From Homoserinimonas sp. OAct 916 (GTDB lineage Bacteria > Actinomycetota > Actinomycetes > Actinomycetales > Microbacteriaceae): a stretch of DNA of 64,000 bases. This document shows, one piece after another, positions 45,235 through 53,354 of this stretch. A program made the translations under genes and the position numbers. The stretch's first letter is position 1. Each line of letters starts with the position of its first letter. The DNA lies in NCBI RefSeq assembly GCF_003260275.1, contig NZ_QJHB01000003.1:62001-126000 (forward strand), read 5' to 3'. The notes under the pieces were generated by a model. That model was given only the letters and a program-made list of their open reading frames with translations, was not told where the DNA came from and ran no database searches.

Positions 45235-45846
45235 TTATTGGCGGAACGTGAAAGTGAGTACCACGGTTGGATCGATGCTGGTGATAATGCTGCTGTAAAA
45301 GACTTTCGCCTGATCCTTCAAAATTTCTTCATACTTTGAAATGTACTGGCTTTTGGTTTCAGGGTTGTTGAGAATGTCCGTGATCAATTTTGCGCCGTCA
45401 ATTTCTGGAGTCAGCCAACTCAGGGCGCCGTTCTTGTCGATGGCCGTTTCGGCGTTTGGATTGTCGTGACCAATGAAGATGAACTCGGGGATCGTAACAA
45501 GAAACTCGTTTTCTCCAGTCTGCTCGATCAGCACATCTTTGCCGTCGATGCCCAATTTGGCATCGAAGCCGTATCGGATAAATTTAGTTCTTTCGCTTCC
45601 GGGAATCTCGAACATCCCGAAGAACTTGGACTTTTCCCCAACTTTGTCGTCGATTCCCTGGATGCCCAGACTCAGGAGTACGACTTGTTCCTCGCGGCTG
45701 ACGGAGTTGACTATTTGCGTACTGCGAGTTTCGGTGCCTGAACCAGAGATCACAGTAGTTGCCCAAAGCGCTGAAAATGCTCCCAATGCAAATACGAAAA
45801 TACCAACGATCAGCTTTACAACCAGTGACTTCACGAAAGACCCCAA
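45235..45846 (-). CDS. DUF4230-like membrane-anchored protein
   Basis: A 203-residue protein with one N-terminal membrane anchor ('LVVKLIVGIFVFALGAFSAL') and an extracytoplasmic domain. The segment 'VNSVSREEQVVLLSLGIQGI' resembles the DUF4230 family, of unknown function; this assignment is from memory of the pattern and not certain. The gene is visibly poorer in GC than every neighbour, with many Ile, Lys, Asn and Phe codons ending in A or T, which points to recent acquisition. No partner gene is adjacent. Confidence 0.7.
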   Translation of the reverse strand: MGSFVKSLVVKLIVGIFVFALGAFSALWATTVISGSGTETRSTQIVNSVSREEQVVLLSLGIQGIDDKVGEKSKFFGMFEIPGSERTKFIRYGFDAKLGIDGKDVLIEQTGENEFLVTIPEFIFIGHDNPNAETAIDKNGALSWLTPEIDGAKLITDILNNPETKSQYISKYEEILKDQAKVFYSSIITSIDPTVVLTFTFRQ

Positions 45847-46188
45847 ACTCTCTTTTATCCGGTTATCCGGTTGTAATGATGCGCAACTGGCTGTCCTGAG
45901 CGTGCCGGAGAGTTGGACTGTTCCGCTCTAGCCTTCCGCTGTATATGAGGAGCCTAAGCTATCGCCGCAGGCATCCTGAGGCATCTCTGATCCGATCGGG
46001 CTGCGGACCAGCGCTCGTGAGCCGGGCTGACGCGGAAAAAGTCGTCTGCCCCCCAATTCGAGGGACTGGGAGCAGATGGCGTTGTATAAATCCGTCTTTC
46101 GCGATGTATTGTCGCCAGCCAGGTGCGGCGAAGGGCTAGATGGGGTGACCACTGCTGGTTGGGTGAACTCTACTTTGTGACGCGACGC
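45847..46188. other. Intergenic stretch without recognised gene
   Basis: About 340 bp between the DUF4230-like gene and the SDR gene. Short open frames on both strands are rich in Arg, Ser and Pro, match nothing I know and lack ribosome binding sites. It includes the promoter region of the DUF4230-like gene, with an AT-rich part near 45850-45880 ('TTATCCGGTTATCCGG' direct repeat, GGTTATCC twice). Confidence 0.5.
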
Positions 46189-46959
46189 CTACAGCCCGGG
46201 ACTCGAGTGCATGAGGCCGCCGTCAACGAATACCGTGGTGGCGTTCAGGTAGGCGCCAGCGTCCGAGGCCAGGAACGCCACCACGCCCGCGATTTCCTCC
46301 GGCTGCGCCATCCGCCCCAGCGGGATCGCGGTGTCGAGCGTCTTCATCTTCTCGGGGTCGGCCATGGTCGCGGCATTGATCGGGGTTGCCACGGCGCCCG
46401 GCCCGACGTTGATCATACGGATGCCGTGCGGCCCGAGTTCCTGCCCGGCGGTGCGGGTGAGCATCTTGGCACCGCCCTTGGACAGGCAGTAGGCGGTGTT
46501 GCCGGGCATGGGCCAGTCCTCGTGCACCGAGCTGATCGTGATGATCGCCCCGCCGTCTCCCTGTGCGATCATCTGTTTGGCCGCGATCTGTGTACCGAAG
46601 AAAGCGCTCTTGAGGTTGACGTTCATGACGAAGTCGTACTGCTCCTCGGTGGTAGACAGCACATCGGTGCGGGTTTCGACACCGGCGTTGTTGACCATGA
46701 TGTCCACGCGTCCGAACGCTTCCACCGACTTGTCGATGAGTCTCTGCAGGTCTGCGACCTTGCTCACGTCAGCCTCGACGCCGATGACCTTGTCGTCGCC
46801 GAGCGCGGCGAGCTGCTGCTCGAGCGCCTCAGTCGCCTCCGGGTGCGACACGTAGTCGACGACGACACTCGCCCCCTGAGCGGCGAGTTCGAGAACGATC
46901 GCCTTGCCGATTCCACTGTTGCCGCCCGTGACGATGGCGACTTTTCCTTCGAGAGTCAT
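46189..46959 (-). CDS. Short-chain dehydrogenase (glucose 1-dehydrogenase-like)
   Basis: A 256-residue classical SDR. The Rossmann loop is 'VAIVTGGNSGIGKAIVLELA', 'MVNNAGVETR' follows, the catalytic Ser is in 'ITISSVHEDWPMPGN', and Tyr/Lys are in 'TAYCLSKGGAKM'. The 'SSVHEDWPMPGN' stretch resembles glucose 1-dehydrogenases of the GDH group. ATG at 46959 has AGGAG 7 bases before it, and its ATGA overlaps the stop of a 42-codon frame, so it may be translated by coupling. Cofactor probably NADP or NAD; substrate unproven. Confidence 0.88.
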   Translation of the reverse strand: MTLEGKVAIVTGGNSGIGKAIVLELAAQGASVVVDYVSHPEATEALEQQLAALGDDKVIGVEADVSKVADLQRLIDKSVEAFGRVDIMVNNAGVETRTDVLSTTEEQYDFVMNVNLKSAFFGTQIAAKQMIAQGDGGAIITISSVHEDWPMPGNTAYCLSKGGAKMLTRTAGQELGPHGIRMINVGPGAVATPINAATMADPEKMKTLDTAIPLGRMAQPEEIAGVVAFLASDAGAYLNATTVFVDGGLMHSSPGL

Positions 46960-47084
46960 TTCTCTACTCCTGTTGTTGTTGCGGACGCGGAACGGGCCGC
47001 GCGGGGGGTGGTCATGATGAGGCGGGCGAGCAGGGCGATCAACACCGGTTCGAACCGAACGCGAGCTGAGTCCAACGCGTCCAT
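46956..47084 (-). CDS. Small ORF coupled to the SDR gene
   Basis: A 42-codon frame (from 'MDALDSARVRFEPVLIALLA') with AGAGGAG 6 bases before its ATG. Its TGA overlaps the SDR ATG by ATGA. Residues 12-25 are hydrophobic, the end is Thr/Ala-rich. I know no family. Good translation signals and the stop-start overlap speak for a real small gene or leader; amino acid composition alone does not. The remaining 180 bp upstream, to the molybdopterin enzyme, shows no gene. Confidence 0.4.
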   Translation of the reverse strand: MDALDSARVRFEPVLIALLARLIMTTPRAARSASATTTGVEK

Positions 47085-47263
47085 GGTGGCTCCTCTGCAC
47101 GGGATGGACCGTCGGCCATTGCGGCAAATCATCCCTGCCATGCTGGCGGTCCTCTGGAAAAGAGGAGGGAATGTGGCCAGTGTATCCCCGCGCGAAGTTC
47201 GCGGCACAGGGCAGTATCGTCTTCTTCAGATGATGTTTCGACAGGCTGCTGCAGCTGGCCTGC

Positions 47264-48739
47264 TCATATCGAATCGCGGTAGCCGAAGAACTCGTGATCT
47301 TCGTTGTAGCCGCCCTGGCCGTTGCCAAGATCCTTGAAATCGGTGATGAATTCCATGGCGCCGATCCATTTAACCATCTTGAACCCGACCTCCACCTCGT
47401 TGCGGAGGCGCAGCGGTGCACCGTGCAGAACGCTCAATGTCTCCCCGTTCATCTCATAGGCGAGCAGGGTGAGCTCGTGCCGCATGCCCTCCATCGAGTG
47501 GACGTCGTAGTAGGTGCCACGGTCGGGGCCCCCGGAGGACAGCGCATAGAATGCCACGTACTGAGCCTCGGGCAGCGGCCCCACCAGATCCAGGATGGCG
47601 CGCATGGGGACACCGCCCCACTTCGCCACCCCCGACCACCCCTGGATGCAGAAGTGTTGGGTGATCTGCTCCTGGAATGGCATGGCCCTGAGGTCTGCGA
47701 GGCTCAGTTCGACGGGATTGGCCACCAAACCGTCGATGCGTAGCCGGTAATCCCGGAAGTCGCCTGCCTCGAGCGCCGCGAACTCCTTCGAGTCGGGCAT
47801 CTTCCCGTTGGGCCACAGGTGGGGCGAGATGTCTTTCTCGGTGTACTCGCCCGGGCGCGGATCGAGGTGCTCCAGGGCACCCTTCAGCGGGCCGATCAGC
47901 ACACGGCCAACGCGTTGCACCACGCGGGGATACCTGAGGGTGACCGGGCTGGCCACGAGCCAGGCGACAATGATGACCGCCATCCAGACCGCGTAGATGA
48001 TGAACCCGAGCCACGAGGTGCTGTTCTGGCCCGTGGTGATGTGATTGAGGTTGCCCAGAAAACGCGTGATGTAGATCATGGTTGTGTGAATGAGGATGAA
48101 GCTCAGGATCCAGATCAAGACGAAATAGTGGATCGACCGGGCCGCCTGGCGGTTGAGTATCCTCCCCGCGAACTTGAAACGGTTATTGATCGCGGGTGAC
48201 TGCATCAGCCCGGTGATCAGTGCCAGCGGTGCTGCAATGAACACGGTAAAGAAGTAGGCCAGGAGTTGAAGGCCGTTGTAAGCGATCCAGCCCTCGTTGG
48301 CCGGGAAGTCCAAGGACAGGTACTGGATCGCGGTGGAAACCGCGTTCGGGATCACGTCCCATGACGTGGGCACGATACGTTGCCACTGCGAAGTAGAGAA
48401 CAGCAGAATGTAAAAGATGACACCGTTGACGATCCAGAGGGTGTCGAAGCCGAAGTGCCACCAGCGGGCGAGGCCGATGGAGTGGCGGATACCGGGGATG
48501 CCCATCCAGCCGGGGAGGCGCACCGAGTCCTCCTTGGCTGTCCAGACCCGGTCAGTGGGAACCGGCTTCTGGAAGCGAAACCACTCAGTTCCCGGAGTGG
48601 AGTGCCGGTTCCAGTACAGCCGCGGGTGGTCGGCCAGGATCTGCACGCCGGCTCGGATGATGAACATCATGAAGAACAGGTTGAAGAAGTGCTGCCAGCG
48701 CAGCCACCACGGAAACCCGCTGTACGGGGCAGGCTCCAT
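47264..48739 (-). CDS. Molybdopterin oxidoreductase fused to cytochrome b561-like domain
   Basis: A 491-residue fusion. The N-terminal 270 residues form a cytochrome b-type membrane domain with four to five helices and candidate heme His residues ('WLRWQHFFNLFFMMF', 'WWHFGFDTLWIV', 'SIHYFVLIWILSFILIHTTM'). The C-terminal part is a sulfite-oxidase-type Mo-pterin domain with the ligand Cys in 'ITQHFCIQGWSGVAKWGG'. It probably passes electrons between a periplasmic substrate and the quinone pool. Odd: protein-like sequence continues upstream of this ATG in frame ('LGPVQDFITKWPGTA') to a TGA at 48821 with no ATG, GTG or TTG between, so the N-terminus may be damaged. Confidence 0.85.
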   Translation of the reverse strand: MEPAPYSGFPWWLRWQHFFNLFFMMFIIRAGVQILADHPRLYWNRHSTPGTEWFRFQKPVPTDRVWTAKEDSVRLPGWMGIPGIRHSIGLARWWHFGFDTLWIVNGVIFYILLFSTSQWQRIVPTSWDVIPNAVSTAIQYLSLDFPANEGWIAYNGLQLLAYFFTVFIAAPLALITGLMQSPAINNRFKFAGRILNRQAARSIHYFVLIWILSFILIHTTMIYITRFLGNLNHITTGQNSTSWLGFIIYAVWMAVIIVAWLVASPVTLRYPRVVQRVGRVLIGPLKGALEHLDPRPGEYTEKDISPHLWPNGKMPDSKEFAALEAGDFRDYRLRIDGLVANPVELSLADLRAMPFQEQITQHFCIQGWSGVAKWGGVPMRAILDLVGPLPEAQYVAFYALSSGGPDRGTYYDVHSMEGMRHELTLLAYEMNGETLSVLHGAPLRLRNEVEVGFKMVKWIGAMEFITDFKDLGNGQGGYNEDHEFFGYRDSI

Positions 48740-49042
48740 GGCTGTGCCGGGCCACTTCGTGATGAAATCCTGAACGGGTCCGAGCGTGCGCAGCCCGGTA
48801 TTGGCGTCGGTCCCATGGAATCAGTCAACTCGGACTTCGGCCACAGTGACACCCGGCAAAATCACCGCAAGTAAATGAGATGGCCCAGAAATGCGCGATC
48901 TGCGAAGACGGAGGCAGCCATCCGGTGGTTGGGCATCAGGTTTTCACGAAGCGGGCATGATGGCGAGAGCCGTGGCGAGAATACCGTGGATCTGCTCCGT
49001 GCCAGTGCCAACACGGGACCAGCCTGCCGACTGGTGGAAGCG
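48740..49042. other. Intergenic stretch, possible 5' remnant of molybdopterin gene
   Basis: About 300 bp. On the minus strand the frame of the molybdopterin enzyme remains open for 27 further codons and reads like part of that protein family. Beyond the TGA at 48821-48823 nothing recognisable follows. The rest probably holds the promoter of the enzyme and the 3' flank of the gene ending at 49043. Confidence 0.4.
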
Positions 49043-49375
49043 TCAGCCCGCCGACGGGATCAGGCCGAGCGAGGCCACATGGAAGGGGCCGCCGACGTTC
49101 GTCTGCCCGTAGCACTCCCAGCCGATGAAACCCGGGCCGAACCACTCGAACTGTGCCCCGGCACCGGTCGCACCCGGAGCATCACGCTGCACTGCCTGAA
49201 CGCAGGCCCGCTGGGCGGTGTTCGACGCCATGGAGCCGATGCTGAGCACGCCGGGCAACACCATGGCGGCGACGACCACCAGCACCAGAACGCGCAACCG
49301 GCGTTGACGCTTCCGGCTGCGCAGTGGGCGATCGTCGGAGCTGCCGGTGGAGAGTTCGGGGTGAGAGTCGTACAT
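49043..49375 (-). CDS. Small single-pass membrane protein, unknown function
   Basis: A 110-residue protein: a basic cytoplasmic head ('RSRKRQRRLR'), one membrane helix ('VLVLVVVAAMVLPGVLSIG') and a 60-residue extracytoplasmic domain with two Cys ('RACVQAVQRDAP', 'GWECYGQTNVGG') that might form a disulfide. Its ATG overlaps the gnd stop (TGATG), so it is translated from the gnd message. I do not recognise a named family. Confidence 0.75.
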   Translation of the reverse strand: MYDSHPELSTGSSDDRPLRSRKRQRRLRVLVLVVVAAMVLPGVLSIGSMASNTAQRACVQAVQRDAPGATGAGAQFEWFGPGFIGWECYGQTNVGGPFHVASLGLIPSAG

Positions 49376-50835
49376 CAATCCTGCTCGACCTCGGTGCGAT
49401 CCCCCGACCACAGCGTGTGGAAGGTGCCGTCACGGTCGACCCGCTTGTAGGTGTGGGCCCCGAAGAAGTCTCGTTGCGCCTGCACCAGGGCGGCGGGCAG
49501 GCGTTCGGCGCGCAGGCCGTCGTAGTAGGCCAGCGACGAGGAGAATCCCGGCGTCGGAATGCCCGCCTGGGCGGCCCCGGCGACCACGCGCCGCCACGAC
49601 TCCTGGGCGCCGGCGACCGCGTCGGCGAAGTACGGTGCCGCCACCAGTGCCACCAGGTCGGGGTTCTCGGCGTACGCCTCGGTGATGCGATTCAGAAACG
49701 CGGCCCGGATGATGCAGCCGCCGCGCCAGATCGTCGCCACGTCGCCCTTCTTGATGTCCCAGCCGTACTCGTTTGCCCCCGCGATGATCGTGTCGAAGCC
49801 CTGCGAGTATGCGACGATTTTCGACGCGTACAGGGCGCGGCGCACATCCTCGATGAAGGCTGTCTGGTCGGTGACCTCCCAACCGGTTGCCGGGCCCGGC
49901 AGGCCGGCGGCCGCCTGCCGTTGAGCGGGCTTCGACGACAGTGCGCGGGCGAACACCGCTTCGGCAATGCCTGAGACCGGAACGCCCAGACCCAGTGCGG
50001 TCTGAACCGTCCATACTCCTGTTCCCTTCGAGCCGGCCTGGTCGAGCACCACGTCGACGAACGGGCGACCGGTTTTGGCATCCACCTGGCGTAACACCTC
50101 GGCGGTGATCTCGATCAGATACGACTCCAGCTCGCCCGTGTTCCACTCGGCGAACACATCGGCGATCTCGGCGGGAGAAAGCCCTGTTGCGTTCCGCAAC
50201 AGGTCGAACGCCTCGGCGATCAACTGCATGTCGGCGTACTCGATGCCGTTGTGGATGGTCTTCACGAAGTGACCAGCGCCGTCGGTGCCGATGTGCGTCA
50301 CGCAGGGCGTGCCGTCGACGACCGCAGCGATCGACTCCAAGATGGGGCCGAGCGTCTCATACGCCTCGGCCGAGCCACCCGGCATGATGCTCGGGCCGAG
50401 CAAGGCGCCCTCTTCGCCTCCTGAGATGCCGGTGCCCACGAAGTGGATGCCGGTTTCGCTGACTGCCTTCTCCCTGGCGATCGTGTCGTGGAAGTTCGCG
50501 TTGCCGCCGTCGACGATGATGTCGCCGGGCTCGAAACGCTCGGTCAACTGGGCGATAACCGCATCGGTTCCTGCACCTGCCTGCACCATGATGATCGCAG
50601 TGCGCGGGGTGGTCAGGGACGCCACGAACTCGTCAATCGTCTCCGCGGCCACGAAGCCCGCCTCCGGATGCTCGGCCATGAGCGTCTCCGTGCGGCCATA
50701 GGAGCGGTTGTACACGGCGACCGTGTTGCCTTCCCGGCTGGCCAGGTTTCTGGCCAGGTTGGAGCCCATCACCGCCAGCCCCACGACTCCGATGTTGGCG
50801 ACGGGGGCATCCGCCTGGGATGTGGACTGACTCAT
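49375..50835 (-). CDS. gnd: 6-phosphogluconate dehydrogenase (decarboxylating, NADP)
   Basis: A 486-residue enzyme of the oxidative pentose phosphate pathway that makes ribulose-5-phosphate, CO2 and NADPH. The N-terminal Rossmann fold opens 'NIGVVGLAVMGSNLARNLAS'; NADP contact Asn-Arg follows in 'VAVYNRSYGRTETL'; substrate residues lie in 'GTGISGGEEGALLGPSIMPG' and 'HFVKTIHNGIEYADMQLIAE'. Full length, of the longer E. coli Gnd type. Start ATG at 50835. Ribulose-5-phosphate ultimately feeds PRPP synthase, encoded 4.5 kb away. Confidence 0.97.
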   Translation of the reverse strand: MSQSTSQADAPVANIGVVGLAVMGSNLARNLASREGNTVAVYNRSYGRTETLMAEHPEAGFVAAETIDEFVASLTTPRTAIIMVQAGAGTDAVIAQLTERFEPGDIIVDGGNANFHDTIAREKAVSETGIHFVGTGISGGEEGALLGPSIMPGGSAEAYETLGPILESIAAVVDGTPCVTHIGTDGAGHFVKTIHNGIEYADMQLIAEAFDLLRNATGLSPAEIADVFAEWNTGELESYLIEITAEVLRQVDAKTGRPFVDVVLDQAGSKGTGVWTVQTALGLGVPVSGIAEAVFARALSSKPAQRQAAAGLPGPATGWEVTDQTAFIEDVRRALYASKIVAYSQGFDTIIAGANEYGWDIKKGDVATIWRGGCIIRAAFLNRITEAYAENPDLVALVAAPYFADAVAGAQESWRRVVAGAAQAGIPTPGFSSSLAYYDGLRAERLPAALVQAQRDFFGAHTYKRVDRDGTFHTLWSGDRTEVEQD

Positions 50836-50911
50836 GAAAGCGCGTCTCCTCGTGTGACTGCGGTGCCGGCGTGTGGGCTGACCAATAGCTTAGTGAGCCG
50901 GGATGTGTACT

Positions 50912-51607
50912 CTACAAAGCCAGTTCCCAGATGCCACGGAGGAGCACCAGGACGGCGCCGGCCCACGCCATCACCAGCATTCCCATTCGGGCGGTCCTTG
51001 CCGTGATGCGGCGAGAGGCGACCGAGCCGGCGAACAGTCCGACCGCCACTGCGGCACACGCGAGCAGCAGTCCCGGGCCCGACACCTCGGGCAGGCCGCG
51101 CCACAGCAGTGTGCTGGCGCTCAGGGGCAGGAAGATCGCCTGGACGGTGATGGCGAATGAGGCATGCGGCCAGCCGGACTTCATCGCGTGCGCGACCAGC
51201 GGCGGCCCGGACAGCCCACTGGTGATGTGCAGAAAACCAGCGGCCCCACCGACCAGAACGGCATTCCCGCGGCCTGCCGTCGTCGCGACCGGCGAGAGGC
51301 TGGCCGCCAGGAGGGCACCGACTGCGGCGACTCCGACCACCAGCAGCAGCACGGCCTGAGGGGAGTGCCAGGTGACGATCGCGCCCAACGGGGCAATGAG
51401 CAGGCCGGGCAGCACAAGGGTGGCGGCCCGCCGCCATTCGACAGTGCGCCAGCGCGAAGCCAGCATGATCGCCGACGCGGTCATCGCGGTCACGGTGACG
51501 ACCAACACCCCGTCGTGCGGCCCGTACAGCAGCACCAGGATCGGGGTGGCGCAGAGCGCGAAGCCCATCCCGGTGATGCGATGAATGGTGGCGGCCACCA
51601 CAATCAC
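50912..51607 (-). CDS. TauE/SafE family sulfite or organic acid exporter
   Basis: A 231-residue membrane protein of seven or eight helices. Signatures: 'ITGMGFALCATPILVLL' and 'GGAAGFLHITSGLSGPPLVA' (the duplicated TauE half-signature). The listed start is GTG at 51607. Upstream in frame the sequence continues 'IELILATAAV', which looks like the real beginning, but the codon where Met would be expected is ATA (51634-51632), overlapping the TAG of the preceding gene. So either ATA initiates by coupling or the protein is short by 9 residues. Exports sulfite, sulfoacetate or similar in known cases. Confidence 0.85.
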   Translation of the reverse strand: MIVVAATIHRITGMGFALCATPILVLLYGPHDGVLVVTVTAMTASAIMLASRWRTVEWRRAATLVLPGLLIAPLGAIVTWHSPQAVLLLVVGVAAVGALLAASLSPVATTAGRGNAVLVGGAAGFLHITSGLSGPPLVAHAMKSGWPHASFAITVQAIFLPLSASTLLWRGLPEVSGPGLLLACAAVAVGLFAGSVASRRITARTARMGMLVMAWAGAVLVLLRGIWELAL

Positions 51608-51630
51608 GGCTGCCGTGGCCAGAATGAGCT

Positions 51631-52470
51631 CTATGGCGCGTCCTGAAACGCGGCCTGCGCCCTGAACTCATCGAGGACGGCATCCGAATACGCCGGCCAG
51701 GCCTCAACCGCCCAGGTGCCGAACGCCCTGTCTGTCAGGGTGACGCAGGCGAGCCGTGCCAACGGGTCAACCCAGATAAAAGTACCGGTCTGGCCGAAAT
51801 GGCCGAATGTGGCGGGTGAGTTGCCTGAGCCCGTCCAGTGCGGGCTCTTGTGCCCGCGGATCTCGAAACCCAGGCCCCAGTCGTTCGGTGACTGCCGGCC
51901 GAAACCGGGCAGCACGCCGTCGAGGCCGGGGAAAGACACGGTCGTCGCCGCAGCGAGCGTGCTGTGGTGTAACAGGGTGGGGCGCTGCAGTTCGGCCGCG
52001 AACCTTGCCAGGTCGGCGACGGTCGAACTGGCGCCGGCGCCGGCCGAACCCTCGAACACCGTTGCAGTCATGCCCAACGGTTCCAGAACTCCCTGGCGCA
52101 CGTAGTCGCTGAACCGGATGCCGGAATGGTCTTCCACCGCCTGGGCCAACAGCTCGAAGCCCGTATTCGAGTAGATTCGCCGCGTGCCCGGCTGCGCGAG
52201 TACATTCTGGCTGGCGAAATCGAGCCCCGAGGCGTGCGCGAGCAGATGCCTGACGGTCGAGCCCGTGGGTCCGGCCGGGGTGTCCAGAGAGATTGCCTCC
52301 TCCTCGACGGCGATCAAGGCGGCGTAGGCGGTGAGTGGTTTGGTCACCGAGGCGAGGGGAAAGACCCGGCGCACATCCCCGTGTTCTGCGAGCACTTCTC
52401 CGGTTGCGGCGATGACGGCCGTCGACGCATTGGTGACCGGCCAGGGGTCGATCTGTGAGACAGAGTTCAT
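51631..52470 (-). CDS. Serine hydrolase of the beta-lactamase/D-Ala-D-Ala carboxypeptidase fold
   Basis: A 279-residue class C beta-lactamase-fold protein. Nucleophile motif: SxxK in 'PLASVTKPLTAYA'; second motif: YxN in 'RIYSNTGFELLAQ'; third motif: HxG-like in 'TFGHFGQTGTFIW'. No signal peptide is evident, so it is probably cytosolic and an esterase or peptidase, not a drug-resistance enzyme. It overlaps the start region of the TauE/SafE gene and is likely co-transcribed with it. Confidence 0.88.
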   Translation of the reverse strand: MNSVSQIDPWPVTNASTAVIAATGEVLAEHGDVRRVFPLASVTKPLTAYAALIAVEEEAISLDTPAGPTGSTVRHLLAHASGLDFASQNVLAQPGTRRIYSNTGFELLAQAVEDHSGIRFSDYVRQGVLEPLGMTATVFEGSAGAGASSTVADLARFAAELQRPTLLHHSTLAAATTVSFPGLDGVLPGFGRQSPNDWGLGFEIRGHKSPHWTGSGNSPATFGHFGQTGTFIWVDPLARLACVTLTDRAFGTWAVEAWPAYSDAVLDEFRAQAAFQDAP

Positions 52471-52570
52471 AACCTCCGAGGATACGGGATGAGCCCTTCG
52501 TCCGCCCCCGAACGACGTGGCAGCAGATCATGGGCAAACCGTGTAAACTAAGCCGTTGAACTTCGGCGAG

Positions 52571-52610
52571 GGATGCGCGAACATGGCGGAAGAATCCGCT
52601 TCGAGCATCC
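52571..52610 (+). promoter_or_regulatory. Structured leader in front of rplY
   Basis: GGATGC (52571-52576) pairs with GCATCC (52605-52610), and inside GCGGA (52586-52590) pairs with TCCGC (52595-52599) around an AGAA tetraloop. The two stems are separated by an asymmetric purine-rich internal loop (GCGAACAT against TCGA). The element lies about 115 bp before the L25 start. Since L25 binds an internal loop of 5S rRNA, an autoregulatory mimic is conceivable; this is inference. Confidence 0.4.
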
Positions 52611-52724
52611 GTAATCGACGCGGTGGGCCAGGCTTGTAAAGTCTTTCCTCTCGCTTCACGCGGTCGAGTTGAAAACCATACAGATCACACGATGCGGCCA
52701 ACGCCGCCACTTGAGGAGTACATC

Positions 52725-53351
52725 ATGGCCAAGGCCACCAATAAGGTTATCGGCGAGGTGCGCGAGCAGTTCGGCAAGGGAGCGGCGCGCAAGATGCGGG
52801 TCGCTGGTCGCATTCCAGCCGTCATCTACGGCCACGGTGCCGCCACACAGCACATCTCGCTGCCCGCGCACGAGGTGACACTGATTCTTCGTAAGGCCAA
52901 CCAGGTTCTTTCGATTGATGTCGACGGCACCACTGAGCTGACCCTGGTCAAGGATGTGCAGCGGGATCCTGTGCGCCGGATCATCGAGCACCTCGACCTG
53001 GTCGCGATCAAGAAGGGCGAGAAGGTTCACGTGGAGGTGAACGTTCACATTGAAGGCGAGCCGTACCCCGGCACGCTCTCGATGCTTGAGGTTCCGACCC
53101 TGCGCGTCGAGGTCGAGGCCACGCACATCCCCGAAAGCGTGATCGTTGACGTCGAGGGCGCCGTGGAGGGCACCCAGTACCTCGCCGGAGACATCGAGTT
53201 GCCCAAGGGTGCGACACTGCTTGACGACGATGACCTGCTGATCGTGAACATCGTGACCCCCGCCGCCCCGGCCCTTCCTGACGAAGACGAGGTCGAGGGC
53301 GCTGCCGCGTCTGTCGGCGGTGCTGCGGAGGAGGAACAAGCCGCCGAATAG
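52725..53351 (+). CDS. rplY: Large-subunit ribosomal protein bL25 (CTC form)
   Basis: A 208-residue L25 of the long general-stress (CTC) type: an N-terminal 5S-rRNA-binding domain ('REQFGKGAARKMRVAGRIPA', 'VIYGHGAATQHISLPAHE') and a C-terminal beta domain ('LEVPTLRVEVEATHIPESV'). The acidic Ala/Glu-rich tail is usual. The ATG at 52725 follows GAGGAG with correct spacing; the longer frame upstream is unsupported. First gene of rplY-pth-mfd. Confidence 0.95.
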   Translation: MAKATNKVIGEVREQFGKGAARKMRVAGRIPAVIYGHGAATQHISLPAHEVTLILRKANQVLSIDVDGTTELTLVKDVQRDPVRRIIEHLDLVAIKKGEKVHVEVNVHIEGEPYPGTLSMLEVPTLRVEVEATHIPESVIVDVEGAVEGTQYLAGDIELPKGATLLDDDDLLIVNIVTPAAPALPDEDEVEGAAASVGGAAEEEQAAE

Positions 53352-53354
53352 GAG

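Noticed and set aside
45928-46152. A 74-codon minus-strand frame in the gap before the SDR gene
   Set aside because: Ser/Pro/Arg-rich, no ribosome binding site and no protein-like pattern.
51631-52470. Antibiotic resistance beta-lactamase
   Set aside because: The fold motifs are present, but there is no export signal and it sits in an operon with an exporter; general serine hydrolase is the safer call.
52556-52640. A second tRNA gene before rplY
   Set aside because: The stems pair, but there is no T arm, no 7-bp acceptor and no anticodon loop; it is a two-stem leader.
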